Source: RBG-13-68-16 sp050018455 (GTDB taxonomy: Bacteria > Acidobacteriota > Thermoanaerobaculia > Thermoanaerobaculales > Thermoanaerobaculaceae). From it: a stretch of 64,000 nt of DNA. The notes beneath the pieces are model-generated. The model saw nothing but the letters and a program-made list of their open reading frames with translations, was not told the DNA's origin and did no database searches. This document shows positions 52,401 to 61,403 of the stretch, one piece after another. The position numbers were made by a program, and so were the translations under genes. The stretch is from positions 76,519 to 140,518 of the forward strand of contig JBEKAA010000003.1 in the NCBI GenBank assembly GCA_050018455.1. The letters run 5' to 3'. Within the stretch, counting starts at the first letter, position 1. Each line of letters opens with the position of its first letter.

Positions 52401-54479
52401 TCAGGTCTTGGGCGGCGCAGCGCCGTCCGCGGATTCGACGGCCTTCGCCTTGGCGGTCATGAGGCTGGTCAGGAACGCCGAGAGGAGGCCGCCGAGGTTC
52501 TCGCCGCCCTGCACGAGGAAGTCGGGGGTGACCTTCACGTTGCCTGACGCCACCTGCTTGGCGATCTCGATCGCCGTGACGCCTTGCGCGCCCACAGCCT
52601 TGTTCTGCAGCTCGTACGCCTTCGCGGTGGACTCTCCCATAGCCAGGATCCGCGCGCCCTCGGCGTCGCCCTTGGCTCGGATCCCCTTGGCCTCGCCCTC
52701 GGCACGGAGGCGGACCGATTCCCCTTCGCCTTCCGCGAAACGGATCGCCTTCTGCTTGTTCTGCTCTGCGATCTTGACGCCGATCTCGGCTTCGACGAGG
52801 TTCTTCTGCTGGTCGGCCTCGGCGCGGGTCTTCTCGGTCGCGATTCGCGTCCCTTCGGCCTTCTGCTGCTCCTGGTACATCGCGAGTTGCTGCTGGGCGA
52901 TGATCTTCTTCGTCTGCGTGTCCATCAGCTCCTGCGGGAGCTTGATCTGGCAGATCAGCACGGAGACGCACTCGACGTGGTACCGCTCGAGCTCGACGCG
53001 CGCACGCTCCTCGGCCTTCTTCTGCTCCTCCTGGCGGTCCTGGAGGAAGTTCATCGCCGACGTGGACGACGCCTGGTTGCGGAACGAGGAGTCGATCATC
53101 GGGTGGATGACGTGCATGATCAGGTTGTCGATGGAGCCGATCTTGGCGACCATGTACGGCGCCTGATCCGGGCGCACCCGCACGATGACCTTGACCGAGA
53201 CGGAGATCTCGAAGCCGTCGCGGGAGACCACCCGCAGCGGGTCGAAGCGGGTCTCCTTGGAGTCGTCCCAGTCGACCGAGATGTTCGTGGTGTCGACGAT
53301 GTAGACGATGTAGGCGCGGCGGTTGAGGTAGTAGATGCCCGGGCCGGCCACCTCCTGCTGGATGCCGCGAAACCCCTTCGGGACGACGTAGCGTTCGATC
53401 CCGACGGAAAAGCGGTCGTCAGGCTGCGACGTCTGCTCCTTGTCAACTGTCGTGCCCTCCCGCGCCGCCATGGCGTCGACGAGCTCCTTGATCTGCTTCG
53501 GCTCCTCCCCGACGTTCGAGACCACGACCGCGACCTGCCCGCGCTCCACGACGGCGACGTCGTCCAGCTCCACCTGGAACATCTGGGGGTTGACGTAGTA
53601 GGTGCCTGGCTTGAGGACGTCGAACTGCGGGCCGCGCTGGCCGCCCGCCGCGAGGAACGCCGACGCGTTCTGGAAGTCGCTGTGCCCCGCAACCGACTTG
53701 GCGACGTACTCGTCCTCGGGCAAGGGCTCGCCGTCGAGCGCGGTGACGAGGCCGATCTTGTTGGGCGGGATCACGGTCGCGTCCCGCACCTCGACGCGGA
53801 ACAGGTCGGTATTGACCCTGTAGGTGCCGGGCAGGAGGATCTCGATCTGCGGGCCCTTCTGGCCGCCGTTGGCCAGGAACGCCTCGCCGTCCTCGAACGC
53901 GCTGTGGCCCTCGACCTTCTGCGCCAGCAGCCGGCCCGGCGGGATCGGCTTTCCGTCCATGGAGTTCACGAGTCCGACCCGGCCCTTGTCGATGATCGTG
54001 ACCGGCACCTTGCGAACCTTGAAGAGGATCGGGTTGATGCGGTAGTTGCCGGGGGGCAGGATGCTGATCTGCGGGCCCTTCTCGCCGCTGTTCTTCAGGA
54101 AGCCTTCCCCGTCCTGGAAGAGGTTGTGGCCGGGAACGACCCGCGCGAAGATCCGCCCCGCCGGAACGGGGTCGCCGTCGATCGACTCGACGATCCCGAC
54201 CTCGACCTCCGCGATTACCGTGAACGGGACCTTCTTCGCCTTGTACAGGAACGGGATCAGCAGGTGCAGTCCGGGCGCGAGCGTGCGGGCCTGGATCCCG
54301 ATCTCGTCGCGCTGGGCCACCACCCGCCCCTGCGGGAGGTCCCTCCCGAGGTACTTGCGCTCGAGCACGGCGAGCTCGGTGCCGCCCACGACCACGAACG
54401 ACTTGAAGAAGACGATCAGGAGAAAGAGTGCCGCAATGCCGACGAGAAGCCCCATCCAGGGAAAAGCCGCCGCGACCAT
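52401..54479 (-). CDS. SPFH/band-7 protein with N-terminal 74-residue repeats
   Basis: The 692-aa product has an N-terminal membrane helix (about residues 8-30), then repeats starting at residues 94, 168, 242 and 316 (exact 74-residue period), each with G-[IL]-V, DG-P-P, GH-F-G/A-FL, GPQ-IL-PG-Y-N and F-V. An SPFH domain (about 370-540) and a long charged coiled coil rich in EAEGE/KAEG motifs follow, ending near VQGGENLGGLLSAFL. It resembles flotillin-type scaffolds; the repeat-SPFH-coiled coil order recalls major vault protein, but here it is membrane-anchored. Confidence 0.85.
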   Translation of the reverse strand: MVAAAFPWMGLLVGIAALFLLIVFFKSFVVVGGTELAVLERKYLGRDLPQGRVVAQRDEIGIQARTLAPGLHLLIPFLYKAKKVPFTVIAEVEVGIVESIDGDPVPAGRIFARVVPGHNLFQDGEGFLKNSGEKGPQISILPPGNYRINPILFKVRKVPVTIIDKGRVGLVNSMDGKPIPPGRLLAQKVEGHSAFEDGEAFLANGGQKGPQIEILLPGTYRVNTDLFRVEVRDATVIPPNKIGLVTALDGEPLPEDEYVAKSVAGHSDFQNASAFLAAGGQRGPQFDVLKPGTYYVNPQMFQVELDDVAVVERGQVAVVVSNVGEEPKQIKELVDAMAAREGTTVDKEQTSQPDDRFSVGIERYVVPKGFRGIQQEVAGPGIYYLNRRAYIVYIVDTTNISVDWDDSKETRFDPLRVVSRDGFEISVSVKVIVRVRPDQAPYMVAKIGSIDNLIMHVIHPMIDSSFRNQASSTSAMNFLQDRQEEQKKAEERARVELERYHVECVSVLICQIKLPQELMDTQTKKIIAQQQLAMYQEQQKAEGTRIATEKTRAEADQQKNLVEAEIGVKIAEQNKQKAIRFAEGEGESVRLRAEGEAKGIRAKGDAEGARILAMGESTAKAYELQNKAVGAQGVTAIEIAKQVASGNVKVTPDFLVQGGENLGGLLSAFLTSLMTAKAKAVESADGAAPPKT

Positions 54480-54583
54480 GTGACGTCCCTCCGTTTGCCG
54501 AACCGACTCGCCCGGCGCTTCCGGCGGCGGCGTCCCCCGCGGCCGGGTGCCAAGGCGTCTACTTCATCACTCCCCAGCAACCC

Positions 54584-56908
54584 TCATCGGACAAGGTCCA
54601 GCAACCGCTTGACGGCGCTGTCGGCCGAACCGATCGCCGTGTTGAGCACCACGACATTGGTCGAGGCGAGCAGCCGCTCGTGCTGAGCCCGGAGCAGGTC
54701 CGTCCTCGCGGCGTCGAGCCCGACGAGGTGCGGGTTCGTGAACGGGAACGCCTTGCCGGTGCCCCCGGGCAGCTGCCCCGAGGCCAGGACCCGCGCGGCC
54801 TCTCGGGCATCGAGCTGCTGCACCATCGGCAGCACCGGGTCCTTGCCGAGCAGGACGGCCAGGCGCGGCGCCGTGCGCCGGGCGTGGCGCGCCGCACCAC
54901 CGAGCCAGTACGGGTCGAGCATGACGCGCCCGTTCTTCGAAGCCTCGATGCAGGCGGCCGCGCCGCGGTCGAGCGGGCACTCGTCGTTCGGGTGGTTCAC
55001 CGTGCACGCCTCACGCGAGACCACCATGTTCTCGAGCTTGGAGCGCTCGAGCAGCTTCTCGATCTCCCGGAACTTGCCGATCCACTTTGCCTTGAGGTAG
55101 AGCTTGCGCTCGATGAGGTCGGCGACCGGTTCGGACGCGCCGAGGCGCACGAGCACCGAGTCGTTGCTGACCAGCCGGACGCCCTCTTCACGCATAGCGG
55201 CAGCCAGAAGCCCCGTGCGGCCGGAGCCCGGCCCGCCCCAGATCATGACCCCCTTGCCGCCGACGTCGAGGGTGGCGCAGTGGGCGAGCAGCGCCCCGGA
55301 TGTGCGGGAGGCGGTCTCGGCCGCGAGCTGAAGCGCGAGCGATCGGACCTGCCCGTAGAACGCGGTGTTGAACGCGAACGCGGTCGAGGTCTCGAGGCTC
55401 ACGAGCCCCGACGGCTCGCGCCCTGTGATGTCCTTGACGGCGTAGATCACGGCGTGCGGTTCGAGGTCTCCCTCGAGCGGCGCGGGGTAGAAGTTCTCCT
55501 GGTAGAAGTCGGCGAGGTGCGGGGAGTTGGTCCGCAGCTGCACCACGATCCCGGCGATCGCCGCGTTCCACTCGAAGTAGGCGTCGGGCGCGAGGTGCGA
55601 GGAGGCCTCCTCGAGCAGCGCGTTGCGCGCGTCGAGCCCGACGACCGGCCTCGCCTCCGCGTACGTCGCTACCTTGGTAGCCACGTTGTTGAGCGCACGC
55701 GGGCGCAGACGCCGCGGCTCCTCCAGGCGCGCGAGCGCCTCGCGTATGCGCCGGCACCCCTCTTCGATGCGCTCCATCGAGGTCGCGAACGAGATGCGCA
55801 CGTGCGCGTCGGTGCCGAAGGCCTCGCCTGGAACGACGGCGACGTGCGCTTCCTTGAGCAAGTAGTAGGAGAGCCCGTAGGTATTGCGGATCGGCGCGCC
55901 GCCGAACTCGCGGTCCAGGTAGCGCGTGACGTTCGGCATCACGTAGAACGCCCCGGACGGCGACGCGCAGGAGACCTCGGGGAGGGAGCGCAGCCGGTAC
56001 ACGATCGCGCTGCGGCGCCGTTCGAACTCCTGCCGCATGCGCTCCACATCCATGGCGCACTCCTTGAGCGCCACGACGGCGGCCTTCTGCACGAACGAGG
56101 TCGCGTTCGAGGTGTTGTGGGACTGGATCTTCGAGCAGGCGGCGACGATCTCCCGCGGACCGGTGGCATAGCCCAGGCGCCAGCCCGTCATCGAGAACGC
56201 CTTCGAGAAACCGTTGATCACGACGGAGAGTTTCTTGATCTTGTCGTTGAGGGAAGCGATCGAGACGAACCGCTGTCCGTCGTAGATCAGCTTCTCGTAG
56301 ATCTCATCCGAGATCACCCAGATCTGCTCGCGGACGCACACCTCGGAGATCTCCTCGAGCTGCTCGCGCGTGTACGTCGCCCCCGTGGGGTTGCACGGGT
56401 AGTTGAGGATGATCGCCTTTGTGTTGGGCGTGATCGCCGCGGCGAGGTCGCGCGCCTGGAGCCGGAAGCCGTCCTCCTCCCGGGTCGGGACCACGACCGG
56501 GTTGGCCTTCGCGAGCTTGACCTGGTCGGGGTACGACACCCAGTAGGGCGCCGGGATCAGGATGTCGTCGCCTTCGTCGTAGAGCGCCATCGCGACGTTG
56601 AACAGCGAGTTCTTGGCGCCGGCCGAAACGATGATCTCATCGGGTGAGTACCTCAGGCCGTTCTCGCGCTCGAGCTTTTCGCAGATCGCCTTCTTGAGAT
56701 CCGGAATGCCGTCGTTGGCGGTGTACTTGGTGAAGTTGGCGTCGATGGCGGCCTTGCCCGCGCGCTTCACCAGCTCCGGGGTCGGAAAGTCGGGCTCGCC
56801 GACCGAGAAATCGACGACGTCGATGCCCTGCGAGCGCATCTGGGTCGCGCGGGCGTTGATGCGCAGGGTCGGGGAGAGCGCGATGCGGTTGACGCGGTCA
56901 GAGAGCAT
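54584..56908 (-). CDS. Aspartate aminotransferase fused to an HprK/PEPCK-type P-loop domain
   Basis: The 774-aa product has two parts. Residues 1-400 form a class I aminotransferase: SVGEPDFPTPELV, NYPCNPTGATYT, the PLP lysine K236 in INGFSKAFSMTGWRLGY, and RISFATS. Residues about 405-774 resemble the HPr kinase/PEPCK P-loop family: AHCATLDVGGKGVMIWGGPG with Walker A-like GGPGSGRTG (558-566, Lys replaced by Arg), LVSNDSVLVRL (kinase-2 position), then LAVLLGKDPVLPMVQQLD aligning with a PckA motif. One uninterrupted frame; no internal start is obvious at the junction. It lies between two SPFH genes. Confidence 0.85.
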   Translation of the reverse strand: MLSDRVNRIALSPTLRINARATQMRSQGIDVVDFSVGEPDFPTPELVKRAGKAAIDANFTKYTANDGIPDLKKAICEKLERENGLRYSPDEIIVSAGAKNSLFNVAMALYDEGDDILIPAPYWVSYPDQVKLAKANPVVVPTREEDGFRLQARDLAAAITPNTKAIILNYPCNPTGATYTREQLEEISEVCVREQIWVISDEIYEKLIYDGQRFVSIASLNDKIKKLSVVINGFSKAFSMTGWRLGYATGPREIVAACSKIQSHNTSNATSFVQKAAVVALKECAMDVERMRQEFERRRSAIVYRLRSLPEVSCASPSGAFYVMPNVTRYLDREFGGAPIRNTYGLSYYLLKEAHVAVVPGEAFGTDAHVRISFATSMERIEEGCRRIREALARLEEPRRLRPRALNNVATKVATYAEARPVVGLDARNALLEEASSHLAPDAYFEWNAAIAGIVVQLRTNSPHLADFYQENFYPAPLEGDLEPHAVIYAVKDITGREPSGLVSLETSTAFAFNTAFYGQVRSLALQLAAETASRTSGALLAHCATLDVGGKGVMIWGGPGSGRTGLLAAAMREEGVRLVSNDSVLVRLGASEPVADLIERKLYLKAKWIGKFREIEKLLERSKLENMVVSREACTVNHPNDECPLDRGAAACIEASKNGRVMLDPYWLGGAARHARRTAPRLAVLLGKDPVLPMVQQLDAREAARVLASGQLPGGTGKAFPFTNPHLVGLDAARTDLLRAQHERLLASTNVVVLNTAIGSADSAVKRLLDLVR

Positions 56909-56943
56909 GACGGATCACCTCACCTCTGGCGGTGACACCGCCC

Positions 56944-58332
56944 TCACTTCTTGTCCTCGTCCTTCTTGCCGCGCTTGACGATCTCCCGGAGGTTGATCCC
57001 GGTGAGCGACTCGACCACGACCGGCAACTGCGCGATCACACCTGCAACCTGACCGGTCAGCTGGGAGGCGCCGCTGGCGTCGCCGACCATGATGATCTTG
57101 TCCACCTTGGAGAGCGGCTCGGAGACCGCCCTGGCGAGCTCGGGCAGCTGCTTGATCACCATCTCGGCGAGGGCTGCGTCGGTGTACTCCTTCCACGCCT
57201 GCGCCTTCTGGCGCATCGCGTCGGCCTCGGCTTTGCCCTTGGCGGCGATCGCCTCCGCCTCCGTCGTCCCGTACAGCCGGATGCCGGCCGCCTTGCCCTT
57301 CGCCTCGAGCTCCTTCTTGTACGCGTCGGTGTCGGCTTCGAGCTTGGCCTGGTAGTGCATCGCCTCGGCGGGGCGCTTGATGGTTGCCTCCAGCTCTTTC
57401 TCCCGACGGACGATCTCCTGCTCCTCCACCTTGGCTGCCAGCTCCTTCTCGGTCAGGCGCACCGCGTACTCCTGCCGCTTCAGTTCCTCCGAGAGCTTGG
57501 CGCGCTCGAGGTCGTACGCCACGTCCGCGGCGGCGCGCTTTGTGTTGACGGCCGACTGGAAGTCGGCCCGCTGCATCTCGAAGTCGCGGGTGGCCTTGGC
57601 GAGCTCGGCCTCCGCGAGCAAGCGGGCGATGTCGCCCTGCTTGCGGTACTCGGCCGCCTGTATCGTCGAGTCGCGTTCCGTCTCGGCCTGAGCGAGGGTC
57701 GCATCGCGCTTGACCTCGGCGATCCGCCGGGCGCCCAGCGCCTGCAGGTACCCCTGCGCGTCCGAGATGTCCTTGAGGGAGAACGAGAGCAGCTCGAGGC
57801 CCAGTCGCTCGAAGTCCTCGCCGGCGGCCTGCCGGACGCGGTCCGCGAACTTGTCCCGCTCGGTGTAGATCTCCTCGACCGTCATCATGCCGAGCGCCGC
57901 GCGCATGTGCCCTTCGAGCACCTCCTGCGCCACCGACGTGATGCCGGACGACCCCTTGGAGAGGAAGTTCTCGACCGCGCGGTGGGCCAGCGGCTCGTCG
58001 CTCGCCGCCTTCACCTGGCCGAACGCCTCGGCGGAGATCATCACGCCCTGGGCCGTGAGCACCTCGGGGCAACGTACCGAGATCGAGAACACCTCGAGAG
58101 GCAGGGTGTCCACCGTCTCGACGAACGGCATCACGAACGTGCCGCCGCCGACCTGGAGGCGGTACCCGACGGTGCGCTGCTTGCCGTCGGGCTCCGTGAC
58201 CGTCGACGTCCGGCCCGAGATGACCAGCACCTGGTTGGGGCCGACCTTGCGGTAGTTGAAGGCCCACAGGCCGAAGAAGAGCAGCAGAACGACGAGAACG
58301 ACGGCGCCGATGATCCAGGGGAGCAACGCCAT
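56944..58332 (-). CDS. Flotillin-family SPFH protein
   Basis: The 462-aa protein has one N-terminal helix (PWIIGAVVLVVLLLFFGLW), an SPFH domain (VGPNQVLVISGR, VQVGGGTFVMPF-like GGGTFVMPFVETVD, DISDAQGYLQALGARRIAEV) and the flotillin coiled coil with EAEAIAAKGKAEADAM. ATG 58332 has GGAGGAAG upstream. Flotillins organise membrane microdomains. It is first in the series SPFH, AspAT fusion, repeat-SPFH on the minus strand. Confidence 0.9.
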   Translation of the reverse strand: MALLPWIIGAVVLVVLLLFFGLWAFNYRKVGPNQVLVISGRTSTVTEPDGKQRTVGYRLQVGGGTFVMPFVETVDTLPLEVFSISVRCPEVLTAQGVMISAEAFGQVKAASDEPLAHRAVENFLSKGSSGITSVAQEVLEGHMRAALGMMTVEEIYTERDKFADRVRQAAGEDFERLGLELLSFSLKDISDAQGYLQALGARRIAEVKRDATLAQAETERDSTIQAAEYRKQGDIARLLAEAELAKATRDFEMQRADFQSAVNTKRAAADVAYDLERAKLSEELKRQEYAVRLTEKELAAKVEEQEIVRREKELEATIKRPAEAMHYQAKLEADTDAYKKELEAKGKAAGIRLYGTTEAEAIAAKGKAEADAMRQKAQAWKEYTDAALAEMVIKQLPELARAVSEPLSKVDKIIMVGDASGASQLTGQVAGVIAQLPVVVESLTGINLREIVKRGKKDEDKK

Positions 58333-58539
58333 GGCTTCCTCCGCCGCCCGGCCGGGCGGATGCGGCCACCTTAACGCAAGTTCTTGGAGGGTACAAGCCT
58401 TGCCTTCACCGGGCGATACCGCAACTCGATTTCCTCCCATTTCGTGACTCGTTCGTGCCCCACGGGTGGCAGGCTGAGTGTCCTCTGCCACTGCGTGGCG
58501 CCTTTTCTTGGACCGCGGGTGCGCCGGCACCAAACGAGC

Positions 58540-58568
58540 TTGAGGGACCCACACCGCACCGCTATAGT
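58540..58568 (+). promoter_or_regulatory. Putative promoter of the FAD oxidase-aldolase pair
   Basis: TTGAGG (58540-58545), 17 bp, TATAGT (58563-58568), with the TTG start at 58589, giving a short leader that contains GGGGAGG. Confidence 0.55.
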
Positions 58569-58588
58569 CCCCGCGGGGAGGCGGTCCC

Positions 58589-59743
58589 TTGGCCGAGAGC
58601 CACGAGGTGGTGATCATCGGTGCCGGAGTCATCGGGTGCAGCGTCGCCTTCCATCTCGCCCGGCTCGGGACGCGGGACGTGGGCGTGGTCGAGAAGGAGC
58701 GTTTGCCCGGGAGCGGTTCCACCTCGAAGGCCAACGGCGGCATCCGCGCCCAGTTCACCACCGAGGTGAACCTCCGGATGTCCCTCCTCTCCATGGCGAT
58801 CCTCGAAAGCCTGGCAGCCGAGATCGGTGATCCGCCGATTTACCGCAAGGCCGGCTACCTTTTCCTCACCGGCGACCCGGCACGCCTGGGTGCAATGGCC
58901 GCCGCCGCCGAGTTCCAAAGGGCACGGGGGGTGAGCGTCGATCTCCTCGACGCCGAGCGCGTGCGGGCCATGGTCCCGTACGTGGACGGTCCGATCGTCG
59001 GTGGCACCTTCGGCCCCCGCGACGGCTTCATTGATCCCGGCGGCCTGACGAGCTTCTTCGTGCGCGAGGCCTCCCGGACGGGCGTCCGGTTCCACTATGG
59101 CGCCGAGGTCACCGCGCTGAGGCGCGACTTCGCCGGGGATCTGCAGGTGTCCACGACTGCGGGGAGCTTCATCGCTCCGGTGGTCGTCAACGCGGCCGGT
59201 CCGCATGCGCGCCGCGTGGCATCCATGCTCGGCGTCGACCTCCCGGTCGAGCCGGTCCGCCGCCACCTCATCATGAGCGGCCCATGCCCCTCCCTGCCGC
59301 CCATCATTCCCATGACGATCGACGCCGACAGCGGGGTGCTGATCCGCCGCGAGGGCGACCGCGCGCTGATCGCCTACTCCAACCCCGACGAGCCGGCCGG
59401 CTTCAACACGGAGTTCGACCCCGACTTCCCGGCGCGGATCGCCGAGCCGCTGGAGTCGCGATTCCCGGCGGTGGCCGCCGCAGGCCTCGATCTGCGGCGG
59501 AGCTGGACGGGGTTGTACGAGGTGACGCCCGACCACCACGCGATCCTCGGAGCGGCTCCGGGCCGGCCCGGCTTCTACCTCGCCAACGGCTTCTCCGGCC
59601 ACGGCATCATGCATGCCCCGGCGGCCGGCCGCGCCATCGCCGAGCTCATCGTCCATGGGCGCAGCGAGAGCATCGACCTTACACCGCTCGCCGTCGCACG
59701 ATTTGCCCGCGACGAGTTGATCCACGAGACCATGGTCCTGTAA
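58589..59743 (+). CDS. FAD-dependent D-amino acid/glycine oxidase-family oxidoreductase
   Basis: The 384-aa protein has the N-terminal FAD-binding fold VVIIGAGVIGCSVAFHLARL, the GSTSKANGGIRAQFTTEVN active-face region and the DAO C-terminus with LANGFSGHGIMHAPAAGRAI. It would oxidise a secondary or D-amino acid. Start at TTG 58589 with GGAGG upstream. The partner DapA-like aldolase gene follows after 10 bp. Confidence 0.87.
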   Translation: MAESHEVVIIGAGVIGCSVAFHLARLGTRDVGVVEKERLPGSGSTSKANGGIRAQFTTEVNLRMSLLSMAILESLAAEIGDPPIYRKAGYLFLTGDPARLGAMAAAAEFQRARGVSVDLLDAERVRAMVPYVDGPIVGGTFGPRDGFIDPGGLTSFFVREASRTGVRFHYGAEVTALRRDFAGDLQVSTTAGSFIAPVVVNAAGPHARRVASMLGVDLPVEPVRRHLIMSGPCPSLPPIIPMTIDADSGVLIRREGDRALIAYSNPDEPAGFNTEFDPDFPARIAEPLESRFPAVAAAGLDLRRSWTGLYEVTPDHHAILGAAPGRPGFYLANGFSGHGIMHAPAAGRAIAELIVHGRSESIDLTPLAVARFARDELIHETMVL

Positions 59744-59753
59744 GGAGGCCACG

Positions 59754-60659
59754 ATGAACCTGTCCGGTGTCATGCTCCCTCTCACCACGCCGTTCGACGG
59801 CGGTGCCGTGGCGCCGGCCAGGCTGGCCGACAACATTGCCCGCTACGAGGCACACGGCCTCGCCGGGTATCTGGTCCTGGGATCCACCGGAGAGGCGGCG
59901 CTTCTCGACGAGGACGAGAAGCTCACCGTGCTGGCCGCGGCGCGCAAGGCGATCCCGACGAGCAGGACGATGATGGCGGGCGTCGGGGTCGAGAGCACCC
60001 GTGCCACCATCCGGCTTGCCCGCACGGCGGCCGACGCGGGTGCCGATGTCCTGCTCGTGATCACCCCGTTCTTCTTCCGCTCGCGTTTCGGCACCGACGC
60101 ACTGGTTCGGCACTTCACCGCCGTCGCCGACGCTTCACCTGTTCCGATCATGCTCTACAACGTGCCGGTGTACACCTCGGTGGTGATCCCGCCGGCGGCG
60201 GTCGCCACGCTCGCCTCCCACCCGAACGTGATCGGCCTCAAGGACAGTGCGGGCGATCTGCCCTGGCTGCTCGAGGTCCTCGCCCGCGTGCCGGCCACGT
60301 TCCAGGTGCTGTCCGGCTCGGCCCTCTCCGTTCTGCCGGCTCTCAGCTGCGGTGCGGTCGGCGCGATCCTGGCGGCCGGCGACGCCTTCCCGGAGCTGGT
60401 CGTGCGGCTCTACCGCCACCACACGGAGGGACGTGCGGCGGAGGCGCTTGCCGTCCAGAAGGAACTCGTCGCACCGACGCGGCTCGTCCTCGGTAGCCAC
60501 GGCGTGGCCGGGGTCAAGGCGGCGATGGACCTTCGAGGGCTCGCCGGCGGCGATTCGCGCCCTCCGCTGTCCCCCCTTGGCACGCAGGAGCGCGCCACGA
60601 TCCGTGCCGAGATCGACCGCCTCGTCGCGTGCGGACTCCTCGTCCGACCCGAGATCTGA
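59754..60659 (+). CDS. DapA-family lyase/aldolase
   Basis: The 301-aa (beta/alpha)8 enzyme has LVLGSTGEAALLDEDE (pyruvate-binding GSTGE), the catalytic tyrosine in PIMLYNVPVYTSV and the Schiff-base lysine in VIGLKDSAGDL. It resembles 4-hydroxy-2-oxoglutarate aldolase/HOGA1 and hydroxyproline-pathway deaminases more than DapA, on the basis of the KDSAGD context. With the FAD oxidase, an amino-acid catabolic pair is likely. Confidence 0.85.
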   Translation: MNLSGVMLPLTTPFDGGAVAPARLADNIARYEAHGLAGYLVLGSTGEAALLDEDEKLTVLAAARKAIPTSRTMMAGVGVESTRATIRLARTAADAGADVLLVITPFFFRSRFGTDALVRHFTAVADASPVPIMLYNVPVYTSVVIPPAAVATLASHPNVIGLKDSAGDLPWLLEVLARVPATFQVLSGSALSVLPALSCGAVGAILAAGDAFPELVVRLYRHHTEGRAAEALAVQKELVAPTRLVLGSHGVAGVKAAMDLRGLAGGDSRPPLSPLGTQERATIRAEIDRLVACGLLVRPEI

Positions 60660-60700
60660 GCCGCGCGAGCGGAGCGTATACTCCGCGGCTCGGAGGGGGG

Positions 60701-61267
60701 ATGGGAAACCTCGAGCTCTGGCTCGTGCGACACGGCGAGACCGCGGCGAGCCGCGACGGTGTGCTTGCCGGGTGGGCGGACGTCCCGCTCACGCCCCGCG
60801 GACTCGCGCAGGCGGAAGCCGTGCGCCCGGCCCTGGAGGGCGAGACGTTCGACGGGGTGTGGTGCTCCGACCTCCAGCGCGCCGTCGAGACCGCCCGCCT
60901 CGCGCACGGCGGCGCCCGCCGCGATGTGCGCCTGCGGGAGATCAACTTTGGCGAGCTCGAGGGGCGCGAGTGGGCCATCTTCGACCCCGAAGTGAGGAAG
61001 TCGTTCGTCGAGTTCAACGGTTTCCACCCGACAGGTGGCGAGAGCCTCGATCAGGTCCGCGCGCGCGTCCGCGGTTTTCTCGGTGAACTCGCTCCTGGCC
61101 GCCATCTGGTCTTCACGCACGGCGGGGTGATCCGGCTCCTCACCCGCGAAGCCGGGCATGATGTGTTCGTGCCGACCGGCACGGTCGTCGGCCTCGACTG
61201 GACCGACCGGGCCGTGCTCTTCACCCGCGAATCCCCTGTCGCCGTCCCTCAGTCGTTTACTGAGTGA
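60701..61267 (+). CDS. Histidine phosphatase-family protein
   Basis: The 188-aa protein has the catalytic RHGE in LWLVRHGETAASRDG and the second histidine in HLVFTHGGVIRLLTRE; WCSDLQRAVETARLA is also typical. It could be an alpha-ribazole phosphatase/phosphoglycerate mutase-like enzyme. GGAGGGGGG precedes ATG 60701. Confidence 0.9.
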   Translation: MGNLELWLVRHGETAASRDGVLAGWADVPLTPRGLAQAEAVRPALEGETFDGVWCSDLQRAVETARLAHGGARRDVRLREINFGELEGREWAIFDPEVRKSFVEFNGFHPTGGESLDQVRARVRGFLGELAPGRHLVFTHGGVIRLLTREAGHDVFVPTGTVVGLDWTDRAVLFTRESPVAVPQSFTE

Positions 61268-61307
61268 CCCCCGCTCCACGTGCATCGACGCGTTCCGCAC
61301 TCCGATA

Positions 61308-61398
61308 GCAGAGGAGCGGAGGGGCTGAGGAGCAGAGGGGCGGAACACCGGAGGGCTATCGTCTTCCCCTCTGCTCCTCAGCTCCTCCGCTCCTCTGC
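61308..61398. repeat. Near-perfect tandem-octamer hairpin, family C copy 2
   Basis: The left arm (61308-61340) is four GCNGAGGR octamers. The right arm (61366-61398) is its inverse complement with one mismatch in 33 bp; the loop is 25 bp. It lies between convergent genes (histidine phosphatase and GNAT), where it could terminate both transcripts. Confidence 0.92.
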
Positions 61399-61403
61399 CC
61401 GCA

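Noticed and set aside
52584..56647. Two plus-strand frames of 700 and 739 codons opposite the SPFH and AspAT-fusion genes
   Set aside because: They are rich in Arg, Asp, Val and Leu with no recognisable motif and lie fully opposite strongly supported genes.
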